Shown piece after piece: positions 1 through 9,107 of a stretch of 50,909 nt of DNA. The stretch is from NCBI GenBank assembly GCA_013390605.1, contig JACAUB010000001.1, forward strand, positions 2,372,939-2,423,847, written 5' to 3'. A program made the translations under genes and the position numbers. The DNA comes from Bacteroidota bacterium (GTDB taxonomy: Bacteria > Bacteroidota > Bacteroidia > Bacteroidales > Cfx3-03). The notes beneath the pieces are model-generated. The model was not told where the DNA came from. It searched no databases and saw only the letters and a program-made list of their open reading frames with translations. Position 1 is the stretch's first letter. Every line of letters starts with the position of its first letter.

Positions 1-775
1 CCGCGCTTTCACTCCCCGAATATCCCGGAGTAGATGATTGTGCCAGTATCTCTATCCCCACCGCTACAACGACGGTGGTTCCGGAAGCTGAAAGGGCCTG
101 CTCGACAAAGGAGGCCGACAACATGATATCTTTGAGCAGGGTGCTGTCGGGATACCAATCGGTATACGAGCAGACTGATCGTTGCAACAGATTCTTCACG
201 GTAGGTTCATAATATCGCTCCCCGGGTTTCATCACGTAGTCGGGAATCTGTGCGATGCCCAACGCAAAACGATAAGCCTGAATGCGGTTAGGCCATCTTA
301 AATGGACATGCGGGATAAAGTCGTGCAACGCCAATGTCACCGTGGTCCGGTCATTAGAAAACCCGATCGTAAACTGATGGGTCAACACCTGATCAAACGG
401 ATGATAGCTATTGAAGTCGAGCCCCACGACCAACCCGGGGGCCTTACTCAACATAATACTTCGGCTCCCTTTATCGTGTTCGGTGTCGTATTTCTGAATG
501 GCCTTACTGGCCGAGACGATGGCCGAAAAGTAGCTGCCCTGAATCAGATGGATCAGCGCGGTAAATGATTTCCGGAGCAACGAGGCCCATTCTGAACAGG
601 CGGCAAACTCGCTCATGTTTTCGCGGGTCCGCTCAAAGGCGGGACTATTATGAATCAACTCTTTCGTGGCTCCGCCCTTGGTGGAGAGAATGTATCGTTT
701 GAGTTTCTTGTCGTAGTATGAACGTACATTGCCCACACTACCGGTAAACTGAATCGGACCTACTAAATGTGCCAT
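1..775 (-). CDS. Partial conserved hypothetical protein (C-terminus outside window)
   Basis: Reading leftward from the ATG at 773-775, the frame stays open for 258 codons to the window edge, so the end of the gene is missing. The protein begins MAHLVGPIQFTGSVGNVR, followed by a basic YYDKKLKRYILSTKGG segment. It looks soluble: there is no signal peptide and no obvious membrane helix. I do not recognise a named family. It is transcribed away from the HTH/primase/CHAP block and could be part of the same mobile element. Codon use and GC resemble the primase gene at 2970, not the AT-rich cargo further right. Confidence is high that it codes and low for any function. Confidence 0.72.
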   Translation of the reverse strand, partial: MAHLVGPIQFTGSVGNVRSYYDKKLKRYILSTKGGATKELIHNSPAFERTRENMSEFAACSEWASLLRKSFTALIHLIQGSYFSAIVSASKAIQKYDTEHDKGSRSIMLSKAPGLVVGLDFNSYHPFDQVLTHQFTIGFSNDRTTVTLALHDFIPHVHLRWPNRIQAYRFALGIAQIPDYVMKPGERYYEPTVKNLLQRSVCSYTDWYPDSTLLKDIMLSASFVEQALSASGTTVVVAVGIEILAQSSTPGYSGSESA

Positions 776-1542
776 AACTGTAATGATGTTAGTGTTCTGA
801 AAGTCATTGAACTTTCTTAATCATTCAAAGTTACCTCCACCACGAACGGAAATCAACGATTATGTAGGTGACATACGACGACAAACAACGACAAATCGCG
901 ACACGGATGTTCAACCCTCCATTGATACTGGAAAAACAGCCCCATCACTCCCCTCCCACCCGTATCTGCAATATAGGTTCAGTATTGCTTCTCCGTACCT
1001 GATCCGTTTTCTATATACCTGTCAGGTACCTGTTAGCTCCCAATATGCAATCTATCCGCTACGGTTTAGAGGAGAGATATGGGGTAATTATGGAGCAAAA
1101 AAGCAACTGTATTCTGCTAAAAAAGGTACCTGAAAGCTAACGACTGATGGGCTTCCCTCCCAGAGGAACAGGAAGGAATCCGACAGGAGAATGACACACT
1201 TATTTGAACACTCCACAAATTAAACCAACACACACATAAAATTATATAATAATACGCATTGGATGCGTTTAACTTTGACTGATAGATTACCAAGTAGTTA
1301 ATCTGTTTGATTTCGATGAACCTGAAATCCTAATCAATTAGTTTTGATCATATACCAAATGAATTCATCCGACAGGTATAATAATGTATATCTATACTTA
1401 ATGTAAATTTTAGATGTGTATATTAAACTATAATTACATATTTTAAAATTTATAATAAATATATCATATTTCATTTTTTTAAATCGATCATTTTCTGTAA
1501 ATTAGTAGAACTCAATTCATACTTATTTAAATCCAGCCAGAA
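776..1542. other. 767-bp intergenic stretch with short repeats
   Basis: No convincing gene is present. A 108-codon open frame at 807-1133 has no protein-like features. Seen by eye: a run of ACGACAAA-like direct repeats at about 868-905; overlapping palindromes TACCTGTCAGGTA and CAGGTACCTG around 1016-1032; and two copies of GGTACCTG-NN-AGCT at 1025-1038 and 1125-1138, exactly 100 bp apart. From about 1200 the sequence turns very AT-rich and probably carries the promoter of the next gene. Confidence 0.5.
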
Positions 1543-2175
1543 ATGTTTATTAAAAAATTAGAAAAACTTCTTTGCCCGACAAACGGAGCCAGTAAAAAAG
1601 AGAAAAAGTATCTACGTTTATTTAAAAGCCTTCCGTCAATTGAGAGATGCACAAAGTGTTATGCAAACATGCTGAGTTTGCGTGTTGAATTTGTAAATGA
1701 CTTAGAGTCGTTAGATAAAAGAACCAAGACGGAGGTTCTCGATATCGTCAATGAAGAGTATAAAATACTCCCTTTGATACATAACGGAAATGATAAATAT
1801 TTTGTCGAAAAGTTAAAAGAGTTCGAAACCAGAGATGAGGTTTTTGAAGAGGATGAAACATGTTACGCAACTACATCATCCTTATTCGCAAATGTTAACG
1901 CCTTAGACAGACCCAAAAAGAAGGTCATCATTTATGGCACGATAGAAGACATTTGCGCAAAGATCGGGTGTTTCCTTTCAAATGCTCAAACTGAAGATGG
2001 ACATAAAATGTTCGAGCCCTCTTTTCTCGATATTTCAAAATACATTGCCCTGATAGCAGAGCGTCCTGATGGGACTGAATTCAAGTGGAAATCCCTAAAA
2101 GGAGAATTTTCGAGGGGATATGATTATACACTGACCATCGAAAAAAAGGACCCAAAACCACTCTCCACATTGTAG
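1543..2175 (+). CDS. Hypothetical protein, 210 aa
   Basis: An ORF of 210 codons after an AT-rich leader. The N-terminal third is lysine-rich (EKLLCPTNGASKKEKKYLRLF), the middle is acidic, and there is a CxxC-like CTKC near residue 38. There is no signal peptide and no membrane helix. The C-terminal part (about 150-200) reads like a small alpha/beta domain (FLDISKYIALIAERPDGTEF). I do not recognise the family. It precedes, on the same strand, the HTH protein and primase of a mobile-element-like block, so an accessory role in that element is an inference from position only. Its AT content is higher than that of the primase gene. Confidence 0.6.
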   Translation: MFIKKLEKLLCPTNGASKKEKKYLRLFKSLPSIERCTKCYANMLSLRVEFVNDLESLDKRTKTEVLDIVNEEYKILPLIHNGNDKYFVEKLKEFETRDEVFEEDETCYATTSSLFANVNALDRPKKKVIIYGTIEDICAKIGCFLSNAQTEDGHKMFEPSFLDISKYIALIAERPDGTEFKWKSLKGEFSRGYDYTLTIEKKDPKPLSTL

Positions 2176-2311
2176 GAAAAATAAGACACTCTACAAAAAT
2201 AAATTTTAGGGGTTGATTTTATTGGGCTGCAGAGCCTCAAAACTAAATTTTCATGTAGGGTATACACGTTGGCAGAATATCTTCTAATATAGCCGACTCA
2301 ACAATAAGGCG

Positions 2312-2686
2312 ATGGAGGATATTCTGCTTTCACAGAAACAATATTATGCGCTGCTCAATCGGTTGAACGAGATTAATAGTGATGTTACATCGATTAAGGT
2401 TAAATCGAACAACGATTTAATCTATCTCGACAACTACGACTTAATACGGTTACTACAGGTTTCGAACCGGACCATTCAACGTTGGCGCAGAAACGGAAGT
2501 TTACCATTTAGTAAGATTGGTAAGAAATTCTATTATCGGATCGATTACATTTTATCACGATGCAAAGTTGCCCCCGATCCCACGGTTGGCAAAGCCGAAC
2601 CTCCCCCGGCGGAAACTGACCTGGAAGATCTGGATCAGGAAATCACCTGCAAACGATGTCCACTATTTTTGATGTTAGATCTATAA
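2312..2686 (+). CDS. Helix-turn-helix (excisionase-like, MerR-type fold) protein
   Basis: A small protein of 124 aa with a central winged-helix/excisionase-type HTH at about residues 37-85 (YLDNYDLIRLLQVSNRTIQRW, then RRNGSLPFSKIGKKFYYR). That pattern is typical of the HTH_17/excisionase-like proteins carried by Bacteroidota integrative elements and prophages. The N-terminal 35 residues look helical; the C-terminal tail is proline- and acid-rich and ends in CKRCPLF. It lies ahead of the primase/VapE gene. Such proteins usually bind element ends or an origin or act as element regulators; which applies here cannot be told from the sequence. The start is the first ATG of the frame. Confidence 0.75.
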   Translation: MEDILLSQKQYYALLNRLNEINSDVTSIKVKSNNDLIYLDNYDLIRLLQVSNRTIQRWRRNGSLPFSKIGKKFYYRIDYILSRCKVAPDPTVGKAEPPPAETDLEDLDQEITCKRCPLFLMLDL

Positions 2687-2969
2687 ACACCCAATCGCTC
2701 ATCCCTGCCTTCCTTTCCTGGACTTTCTACAGCCGTTAGCTACTGACGATTTCTAATCCGCGCGCGTTAACTGCGGATCCGTTATCCACTCAAATCGCAT
2801 GCTCAACAATGATCAGGGGACTATAAATCTCTTCCCTGAAAATGCAGTTTCCAACCCTGCACTGGCGGAGCCTATGTCTGCATTCAGCTCACCAAAAAGA
2901 AGCCAAACAACACGATAACCGCTTTTAATAATTCCACAAATATCTAATAATGAACTTATAATCAAAATA
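2687..2969 (+). other. Intergenic region upstream of the primase gene
   Basis: A 283-bp spacer without a supported gene. It contains a small inverted repeat, ATCCGC-N11-GCGGAT, at about 2757-2779, and an AT-rich final 60 bp. Nothing else stands out. Minus-strand open frames here are short and unlike proteins. Confidence 0.35.
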
Positions 2970-5288
2970 ATGTACACAGTAACAGTTATTAAAAACTTCA
3001 ACAAAATCGTTGAACACATCTCTATTCTCGATATGTTTCAACGAATACAGATCGGAATCTATGGTCATCAAATCAAACCCTTGCGCCGGTTCTACAAGGC
3101 AGGCAATATGGCGGCCTATCAAAGCAACAAATGTCAACTGCCGGCCTTTACCCCCGCGGGTACATTTGATGATGTCAGAAACAAAGAGCACCATAGCGGA
3201 TACACGCATATCGTGGTACTCGATTTAGACAAGCTCCCGCCCGACGAGCTCGAGTCGATCCGTGCCACCATCAATAAAAGCGAATACACCTTCGGGAGCT
3301 TTATGAGTCCTTCGGGAGCCGGATTAAAAGTCTTTGTACTGGTCAGCACCGAAGCCGAACAACACCGACAGGCCTTTTTGAGCGTACAACAGTATTACGA
3401 GACCTTCACAGGCTGCAAAATAGACCCGTCGGGCAAAGACATCGCCCGGCTCTGTTTTGTCTCTGCCGACGAGCAGTTGTATAGCAATACTAATGCAACC
3501 ATCTTTACCCCGGTCATCGAAACCACCCGAAAGCCCACCGCTGCCAAACCGGTCAAGGTAACCGACAGCTACGCTGCATGTATCGCCAGAGCTGAACAGA
3601 AATACAGTTTCGTTGAAGGGAGTCGTCATAATTTTGTGTTCGAACTGGCGCTGCAACTACGCTGTGCAGGCATGTCGGAGGAGGAAACACTAGGGCTGCT
3701 CATGCACGACTACAACTTCGACAGTAAAGATGTAAGCAATGCCGTAAAGAGTGTGTATGGCTATAACTGGCCCGCTACTGCCGAAACGGATACTACTGCG
3801 CCACAAGCCCCATCCAAAACAAAGTCACCTAAACGGAAAGCTACCCCGTCGAATTCCAAAAAAACGACAGTCGCACCCGTCAGTCAGGAGCAAAACGATG
3901 TGTATGATGAGGAATATACCGATAACGAAATGGACCCTTCATCGCCTGATCCGCCTGCTACCAAACCGAAGTCGAACAAAAAAAGGGGACTTAAATACAA
4001 TCTACAGGCCGTAGAAGATCTGCTGAAAGCGTGGTACGAAACACGCTACAACGTAATAACAGGAGTGGTTGAGTGGCGACCGGCCAAGTCAAAGAAACCC
4101 TTTATCCGCCTTGACGATCATCATGAGCACACCATGTTTCGCAGGCTCAATCATGCCGATCAGCTAATCCCCATCAATGTGTTGCATATTCTACTCACCA
4201 GCGATTTTAGTCGTGACTTCAACCCTTTCCAGCACTACTTCAAAAAGCTGGCACCGTGGGATGGTGTGACCGATTACATAGGACAGCTCTGCGACACGGT
4301 GAAGACCAGCGACAATGCCTATTGGTTCTTCTGTTTCCGGAAATGGTTTGTTGCCTGGATTGCCAGTATGCTTGTCGACAACATCATCAACCACACCGTA
4401 GTGGTACTGATCGGTGCGCAAGGTGCCGGCAAGACCTCGTGGATGAAAAGGCTCATGCCACGGGCACTAAAGAACTACCTGGGGACAGCGGCACTCCAGA
4501 CCGATAGCAAGGATACCGCTATTCAGTTAGCCGAGTGCGGAATGATCATCCTTGATGAGTTGGAGAACCTGAACCGAAAAGACCTGGCCTCGTTCAAAGA
4601 ACTCATCACCCGACCCGAAATTCGTATCCGGCGACCTTATGGTCGTAACTTCGAAAACCTGCCCCACTGTGCGTCATTCATCGCATCAGTCAACTTCGAA
4701 CAGGTGCTTACCGACCCTTCCGGAACCCGTCGTTACCTCTGCTCTAATGTAATTTCTATCGATTATAACCATACCATCGACATGGATAAGGCAATGGCAC
4801 AAGGCCTTGCACTCTTCAAAAACGGTTTTAAGTATTGGTTTGATCAGGACGAGATTAAGAAACTGAATATAAAGAACGAAAACTTTATCGCTAAGTCGCT
4901 AGAAGAAGAGATGATTGAGATCTGGTTTCGACCGGTTACGCGCCATGAATGGGATACGCGAAATCAGTTTGCAAACGGACAACAGATTCAGTTGATGACA
5001 GCCTCTGAAATCGGTGCAAAGATATCTGAAAAGACCAGAGTTATACTGGCCGACAACACAATAGCAAAGATTGGTAAGATTCTGAAGAAACTGGGATATG
5101 AAAGAATCCGCAAAGGTAATAACTACTCATACATGGTACGGTTAGTCAATGCCGAAGCCGTTGAAAAGAGCAATCACACCCTTGATGAAACCGAAGCCGA
5201 AAGCCCGATAACGGATACTAACAATCAGCATACGAGTCAACAAGACGATTTATTCACCTCAGCAAACAACCCTGATATGCCATTCTAA
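2970..5288 (+). CDS. BT4734/VirE-N-type primase fused to VapE-like P-loop ATPase
   Basis: A 772-aa protein of the type found in Bacteroidota phages and integrative elements. Residues about 30-190 match the BT4734-like/VirE N-terminal domain (GYTHIVVLDLDKL, SGAGLKVFV, KDIARLCFVS), associated with primase-like function. A primase-C-like region follows, then a low-complexity linker rich in Lys/Pro/Ser (about 285-345). The C-terminal half is a virulence-associated-E (VapE) ATPase with Walker A GAQGAGKT at 482-489 and Walker B IILDELE with D529/E530. It probably acts in element replication. It sits between the HTH gene and the TPR/CHAP genes. The ATG start is followed directly by a plausible N-terminus. 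The gene appears intact. Confidence 0.85.
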   Translation: MYTVTVIKNFNKIVEHISILDMFQRIQIGIYGHQIKPLRRFYKAGNMAAYQSNKCQLPAFTPAGTFDDVRNKEHHSGYTHIVVLDLDKLPPDELESIRATINKSEYTFGSFMSPSGAGLKVFVLVSTEAEQHRQAFLSVQQYYETFTGCKIDPSGKDIARLCFVSADEQLYSNTNATIFTPVIETTRKPTAAKPVKVTDSYAACIARAEQKYSFVEGSRHNFVFELALQLRCAGMSEEETLGLLMHDYNFDSKDVSNAVKSVYGYNWPATAETDTTAPQAPSKTKSPKRKATPSNSKKTTVAPVSQEQNDVYDEEYTDNEMDPSSPDPPATKPKSNKKRGLKYNLQAVEDLLKAWYETRYNVITGVVEWRPAKSKKPFIRLDDHHEHTMFRRLNHADQLIPINVLHILLTSDFSRDFNPFQHYFKKLAPWDGVTDYIGQLCDTVKTSDNAYWFFCFRKWFVAWIASMLVDNIINHTVVVLIGAQGAGKTSWMKRLMPRALKNYLGTAALQTDSKDTAIQLAECGMIILDELENLNRKDLASFKELITRPEIRIRRPYGRNFENLPHCASFIASVNFEQVLTDPSGTRRYLCSNVISIDYNHTIDMDKAMAQGLALFKNGFKYWFDQDEIKKLNIKNENFIAKSLEEEMIEIWFRPVTRHEWDTRNQFANGQQIQLMTASEIGAKISEKTRVILADNTIAKIGKILKKLGYERIRKGNNYSYMVRLVNAEAVEKSNHTLDETEAESPITDTNNQHTSQQDDLFTSANNPDMPF

Positions 5289-5300
5289 AGCATGAAAGTA

Positions 5301-5409
5301 CCGTAGGGCACGTAGGATATGTAGTCCTACGTTCGGAACTATATATGTACTTATAAAATGTCGCATATATCTTCTATAACGTATCCTACATTCCCTACTT
5401 ACCCTACGG
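5301..5409. repeat. Long imperfect inverted repeat behind the primase gene
   Basis: Two arms of about 30 bp (5301-5331 and 5380-5409), starting CCGTAGGGCA and ending ACCCTACGG, face each other across about 48 AT-rich bases. The left arm also forms its own hairpin, CGTAGGA-N7-TCCTACG (5311-5331). GTAGG/CCTAC words recur throughout, so it could act as an iteron-like binding site, an origin feature or a strong terminator. It starts 12 bp after the primase stop codon. Confidence 0.6.
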
Positions 5410-5453
5410 TGATTTAAAAAATAACGCACCACCGTTCGGAGCAAAACCTAAAA

Positions 5454-5471
5454 GACGTACATCCGTACGTC
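5454..5471. repeat. Small perfect hairpin GACGTAC-ATCC-GTACGTC
   Basis: Seven-base perfect arms with a four-base loop in the leader of the TPR gene, 44 bp before its start codon. No T-run follows, so it is more likely a regulatory RNA or protein site than a terminator. Confidence 0.45.
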
Positions 5472-5514
5472 CTCATATAAATCAATAAAACCAATCATTT
5501 AAAAACAAAAAATC

Positions 5515-6714
5515 ATGAAAACAAAATCTGAAAACAGAATGCCCGAAGTAATTACAAACGTGAATGACGACGATATCGAATCAGATGATCTGCTCGACAG
5601 CGGCATGTTAAAAGGCGAAGCGGGAGATAAAGAAGGCGAATTAGTCGACTACACCAGGGCAATCGAATTAGCACCCAATGATCCTTCAGGTTATCTATAC
5701 CGGGCCATGGCCTTAAGTGAAAGTGGTCGGTATTTAGAGTCGCTTACTGATTTCGACAAGGTAATCGAGTTAGCACCCAATGATGCAGGGAATCATCTGC
5801 ACAGGGGAATCGTCAGATCGTGTTTAGGCGATACCCTGGGTGCGCTCGAAGATTTCGAGAAGATGATCGAACTCGAACCTGAGGATAAAGAGGGATGGTA
5901 CGACAGAGGACTGGAACGTCAGTCAGCTGGTGATACCGAAGGGGCACTGGCTGATTTCGATAAAGTGATTACGTTAGCCCCCGACTGGGCCGAAGGATAT
6001 CATCAACGCGGACTGATTCGCGCGAAAAATAACGACGAGAAAGGAGCCATTGACGACTTTGGAGAAGAGCTAAAGCTGCATCCGGGAGCAAGTCGTGCAT
6101 TCGTCGGGCTTGGTAATATCCGTTACGAGCAGGGCGACTATAACTATGCCATCTGGTATTTCAATAAAGCCATCCTTTATGATAAAGATTGTATCGAAGC
6201 CTATTTCATGATCGGGATCTCAGAGATCAGGTTAGAGCAATACAAGGAGGCTATTGCCCAATTCAATACCGTTATCGACATGGATCCTGATTATGGCATG
6301 TCGTACTATAACAGAGCCCTGGCAAAAGGGTTATCGGGTGATTTAGAAGGCGCCATTTCAGATTACGACCTGACGATAAATGCCGGCTTTGATGAGGCAG
6401 AAGTCTACCACAACAGGGCTACGCTAAAGGTGATTACGGAAGATTACGAGGGGGCTATAACCGACTACAGGTTGGCGTTAGAGATGGATCCCTCCTATTT
6501 CAAAACCTATCTGAACCGGGGTTATTTGTATTGCCTGCAGCATGACTATCTCAGTGCGCTGAAAGACTTCATGGAGGCGATGAAGATAGATCATAAACAG
6601 TTCAAAAAAGAGGTGTTTCAAAACATTGAAGAGAGGAAAGCCAGTAAACTTTCGTCGCACCTGATCGATGCTACAAAGCTGATGAAACTGGCCCTTAAGT
6701 CGGCTGAAGCCTAA
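5515..6714 (+). CDS. TPR-repeat protein, about ten repeats
   Basis: A 399-aa protein made almost entirely of tetratricopeptide repeats after an acidic 30-residue N-terminus. Each 34-residue unit shows the TPR signature, for example YLYRAMALSESGRYLESLTD and the recurring AIxLAPND turn. No signal peptide is present, so it is probably a cytoplasmic scaffold for protein-protein contacts. It lies between the primase/VapE gene and the CHAP amidase and has the same base composition as those genes. A perfect terminator hairpin follows it. A second TPR gene of similar build occurs at 29506 in AT-rich surroundings. The partner is unknown. Confidence 0.85.
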   Translation: MKTKSENRMPEVITNVNDDDIESDDLLDSGMLKGEAGDKEGELVDYTRAIELAPNDPSGYLYRAMALSESGRYLESLTDFDKVIELAPNDAGNHLHRGIVRSCLGDTLGALEDFEKMIELEPEDKEGWYDRGLERQSAGDTEGALADFDKVITLAPDWAEGYHQRGLIRAKNNDEKGAIDDFGEELKLHPGASRAFVGLGNIRYEQGDYNYAIWYFNKAILYDKDCIEAYFMIGISEIRLEQYKEAIAQFNTVIDMDPDYGMSYYNRALAKGLSGDLEGAISDYDLTINAGFDEAEVYHNRATLKVITEDYEGAITDYRLALEMDPSYFKTYLNRGYLYCLQHDYLSALKDFMEAMKIDHKQFKKEVFQNIEERKASKLSSHLIDATKLMKLALKSAEA

Positions 6715-6724
6715 CACACCGTGA

Positions 6725-6757
6725 TTATAGATGCAGGTTGTGAATCTGCATCTATAA
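6725..6757 (+). terminator. Rho-independent terminator after the TPR gene
   Basis: Perfect 12-bp arms TTATAGATGCAG (6725-6736) and CTGCATCTATAA (6746-6757) around a 9-base loop, followed by CTTTTTC. It lies 11 bp after the TPR stop codon. Confidence 0.75.
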
Positions 6758-6828
6758 CTTTTTCGGTATTCTGAACAATTGAGTGTAATTACTGTGAAAC
6801 ATCAACCCACTAAAGAAACCTCACCACC

Positions 6829-7320
6829 ATGCAAACCCCACTCCTTACCGAAGTATTAAGAATAGCTCACCGCGAGCTAGGCGTAAAAGAAGAGCCCGAA
6901 GGCTCAAACAGCGGTCCCCGTGTAAACCAATATCTAAAAAGCATCAACAAGGGTCCGGGGTATCCCTGGTGCGCAGCATTCGTTTACTGGTGTTTCGAGC
7001 AAGCCAGTGTAGCCCTGAACCGGACCAACCCTTTGGTCAGGACCGGTGGCTGTCTCGACCATTGGCGTAAAACCAAAGGCATCAGAATAACCTCAGCCGA
7101 GGCCATTGCCAACCCCAGGCTGATAGAGCCCGGCACCATCTTCATCATCAACGAGGGCAAAGGCAAAGGACATACCGGCATCGTTGTCCGCGTACAGGAT
7201 GGCCTAATCCATACTATCGAAGGTAACACCAACCCCAATCACAGCTCCAACGGGATCGGGGTATTTGCATTAACGAGAAAGATTGAGAGGATTACGGCGG
7301 GGTTTATTAAATATGGTTAA
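6829..7320 (+). CDS. CHAP-domain peptidoglycan amidase/endopeptidase
   Basis: A 163-aa single-domain protein. The CHAP-type catalytic residues are visible: Cys48 in PWCAAFVYWCF, His115 in GKGHTGIVV and an acid/amide partner in IEGNTNP (Glu131/Asn133). CHAP enzymes cleave amide bonds in peptidoglycan. There is no signal peptide, which is usual for endolysin-like or element-borne enzymes exported by other means. It closes the mobile-element-like block (HTH, primase/VapE, TPR, CHAP). In this phylum a cell-wall hydrolase following a primase/VapE-type gene is a recurrent arrangement. The start ATG at 6829 follows the TPR terminator by about 70 bp. Confidence 0.85.
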   Translation: MQTPLLTEVLRIAHRELGVKEEPEGSNSGPRVNQYLKSINKGPGYPWCAAFVYWCFEQASVALNRTNPLVRTGGCLDHWRKTKGIRITSAEAIANPRLIEPGTIFIINEGKGKGHTGIVVRVQDGLIHTIEGNTNPNHSSNGIGVFALTRKIERITAGFIKYG

Positions 7321-7392
7321 GTATTTCGCTTACCGTCACAATACCATGCTTTGAGTCAATGCAGAGCAGTGTAAAGCAGGAATAAATGAATA

Positions 7393-7506
7393 GATTCTGT
7401 CGATAATATTTCGGTTACATCTTGAAATCGTTGTATATTTGTTTCAATCTGACGAGTCAATAAAAAAGATTCTGTATTAAAAATTGCAATATTCCGGAAC
7501 AGAATC
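7393..7506. promoter_or_regulatory. hsdM promoter and repeated GATTCTGT leader sites
   Basis: A -7 element TATATTTG (7434-7441) fits the Bacteroidota consensus TAnnTTTG and lies 86 bp before hsdM. The word GATTCTGT occurs at 7393-7400 and 7468-7475, and its reverse complement ACAGAATC occurs at 7499-7506. One copy therefore lies upstream of the promoter, and the other two form an 8-bp perfect hairpin in the leader. They could bind a regulator that restrains the restriction locus; no candidate protein is identified. Confidence 0.5.
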
Positions 7507-7527
7507 AAGAATAACCGAAAATAGATA

Positions 7528-9090
7528 ATGGCAAAGAAAGAAAAAATCGAGCAGGAAGAACCATTAGAAAAAAAGCTTTGGAAATCAGCCGATAAGCTCC
7601 GAAAGAATATGGATGCAGCTGAATACAAACACATCGTATTAGGATTGATATTCTTAAAATATATCTCGGATGCATTCGAGGAGCTATACACAAACCTACT
7701 ATCTCAGGTCAGTGATGGTGCCGACCCTGAAGATAAACACGAATATACGGCAGAGAAGGTATTTTTTGTGCATCCTGTAGCCCGTTGGAGTTATATTCAG
7801 GCAAACGCAACACAACCCACCATCGGTAAGATTGTTGATGATGCCATGGATGCATTAGAAAAAGACAACACCTCTTTACGTGGGGTATTGCCCAAAGTCT
7901 TTGCACAGGAAAAACTGGACAAAACCAGCTTAGGCGAGTTAATCAACATGATTGGAACCGCTACACTCGGAACTAAAGAGGCGCAAAGCAAAGATCTGCT
8001 GGGCAAAGTGTACGAGTATTTCTTAGGTGAATTTGCACTTGCCGAAGGCAAAAAGGGAGGACAATTCTATACTCCCGGAAGCGTGGTAAAGCTGTTGGTC
8101 GAAATGCTTCAGCCTTTTGAGGGACGTGTTTTCGATCCCTGTTGTGGCAGTGGGGGTATGTTTGTGCAGAGTGAGAAATTCATCCATGCCCATCAGGATC
8201 ATTATAAAAAGAAAGGCAATGGAAATAAGCTGTCGCTAAATGCGAGTGATCTGATTTCCATCTACGGACAGGAGAGTAATCAGACCACCTGGCGATTGTG
8301 TAAGATGAATCTTGCCATTCGGGGTATCGACAGCAGCAATGTAAAGTGGAACAACGAAGGCAGCTTTCTAAACGATGCGCACAAGGATCTGAAAGCCGAT
8401 TATATTATTGCAAATCCCCCATTCAATGTCAGCGACTGGAGTGGAGAACAGTTACGGGGTGATGCCCGCTGGATTTATGGCATCCCTCCTGCCGGTAATG
8501 CTAATTATGCATGGATACAACACTTCCTTTTTCATTTAGCACCCAATGGTACCGCAGGATTTGTATTAAGTAAAGGTTCGCTTACCACTAAATCTAATGG
8601 CGAATTCGATATCAGAAAAGCTATTATCGAAAACGACCTGTTGGAATGTATTGTAAACCTACCGACCAAGCTATTTCTGAATACGCAAATCCCTGCCTGT
8701 CTATGGTTTTTGCACAAAAAGAAAACACAACGGAAAGGCGAAGTCCTGTTTATCGATGCCCGCAATATGGGCTTCCTCGTGAATCGGCGTAACCGAGAAC
8801 TAAGCAATGATGACATGGCGCTTATTGCCAACACATACCACGACTGGAAAGCCAATGATGCAACCTATACCGATGTACAAGGCTTTTGTAAAAGCACCAC
8901 CCTTGAAGAGATCGAGACATTGAACTATGTGGTAACACCCGGCAGATATGTTGGACTACCTGATGATGACGATGATTTTGACTTTACCGAACGCTTTAAT
9001 TCGCTGAAGGCTGAATTAGAAAAGCAGATAGCTGAAGAAGAAGAGTTGAACAAGCAGATTATGGCGAACCTAAAAAAGATTATACTATAA
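7528..9090 (+). CDS. hsdM: Type I restriction-modification methyltransferase subunit HsdM
   Basis: A 520-aa N6-adenine methyltransferase of a type I system. The N-terminal HsdM helical domain (about 10-150) opens with EKKLWKSADKLRKNM. The SAM-binding motif I is FDPCCGSGGMF (from about residue 202) and the catalytic motif IV is NPPF (296-299). The C-terminal 30 residues are charged and coiled (LEKQIAEEEELNKQI). It would pair with HsdS to modify host DNA and with HsdR to cut foreign DNA. GC content is clearly higher than that of the genes that follow. An HEPN remnant and the MNT::hsdS gene lie directly downstream, while hsdR is displaced to 14789 by cargo genes. The gene looks intact. Confidence 0.95.
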   Translation: MAKKEKIEQEEPLEKKLWKSADKLRKNMDAAEYKHIVLGLIFLKYISDAFEELYTNLLSQVSDGADPEDKHEYTAEKVFFVHPVARWSYIQANATQPTIGKIVDDAMDALEKDNTSLRGVLPKVFAQEKLDKTSLGELINMIGTATLGTKEAQSKDLLGKVYEYFLGEFALAEGKKGGQFYTPGSVVKLLVEMLQPFEGRVFDPCCGSGGMFVQSEKFIHAHQDHYKKKGNGNKLSLNASDLISIYGQESNQTTWRLCKMNLAIRGIDSSNVKWNNEGSFLNDAHKDLKADYIIANPPFNVSDWSGEQLRGDARWIYGIPPAGNANYAWIQHFLFHLAPNGTAGFVLSKGSLTTKSNGEFDIRKAIIENDLLECIVNLPTKLFLNTQIPACLWFLHKKKTQRKGEVLFIDARNMGFLVNRRNRELSNDDMALIANTYHDWKANDATYTDVQGFCKSTTLEEIETLNYVVTPGRYVGLPDDDDDFDFTERFNSLKAELEKQIAEEEELNKQIMANLKKIIL

Positions 9091-9107
9091 AGCCTTTAAA
9101 TTATTGA

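Noticed and set aside
807..1133. 108-codon plus-strand open frame
   Set aside because: Low-complexity and Pro/Thr/Tyr-rich with no family resemblance; it runs through short direct repeats and palindromes and has no promoter or downstream partner.
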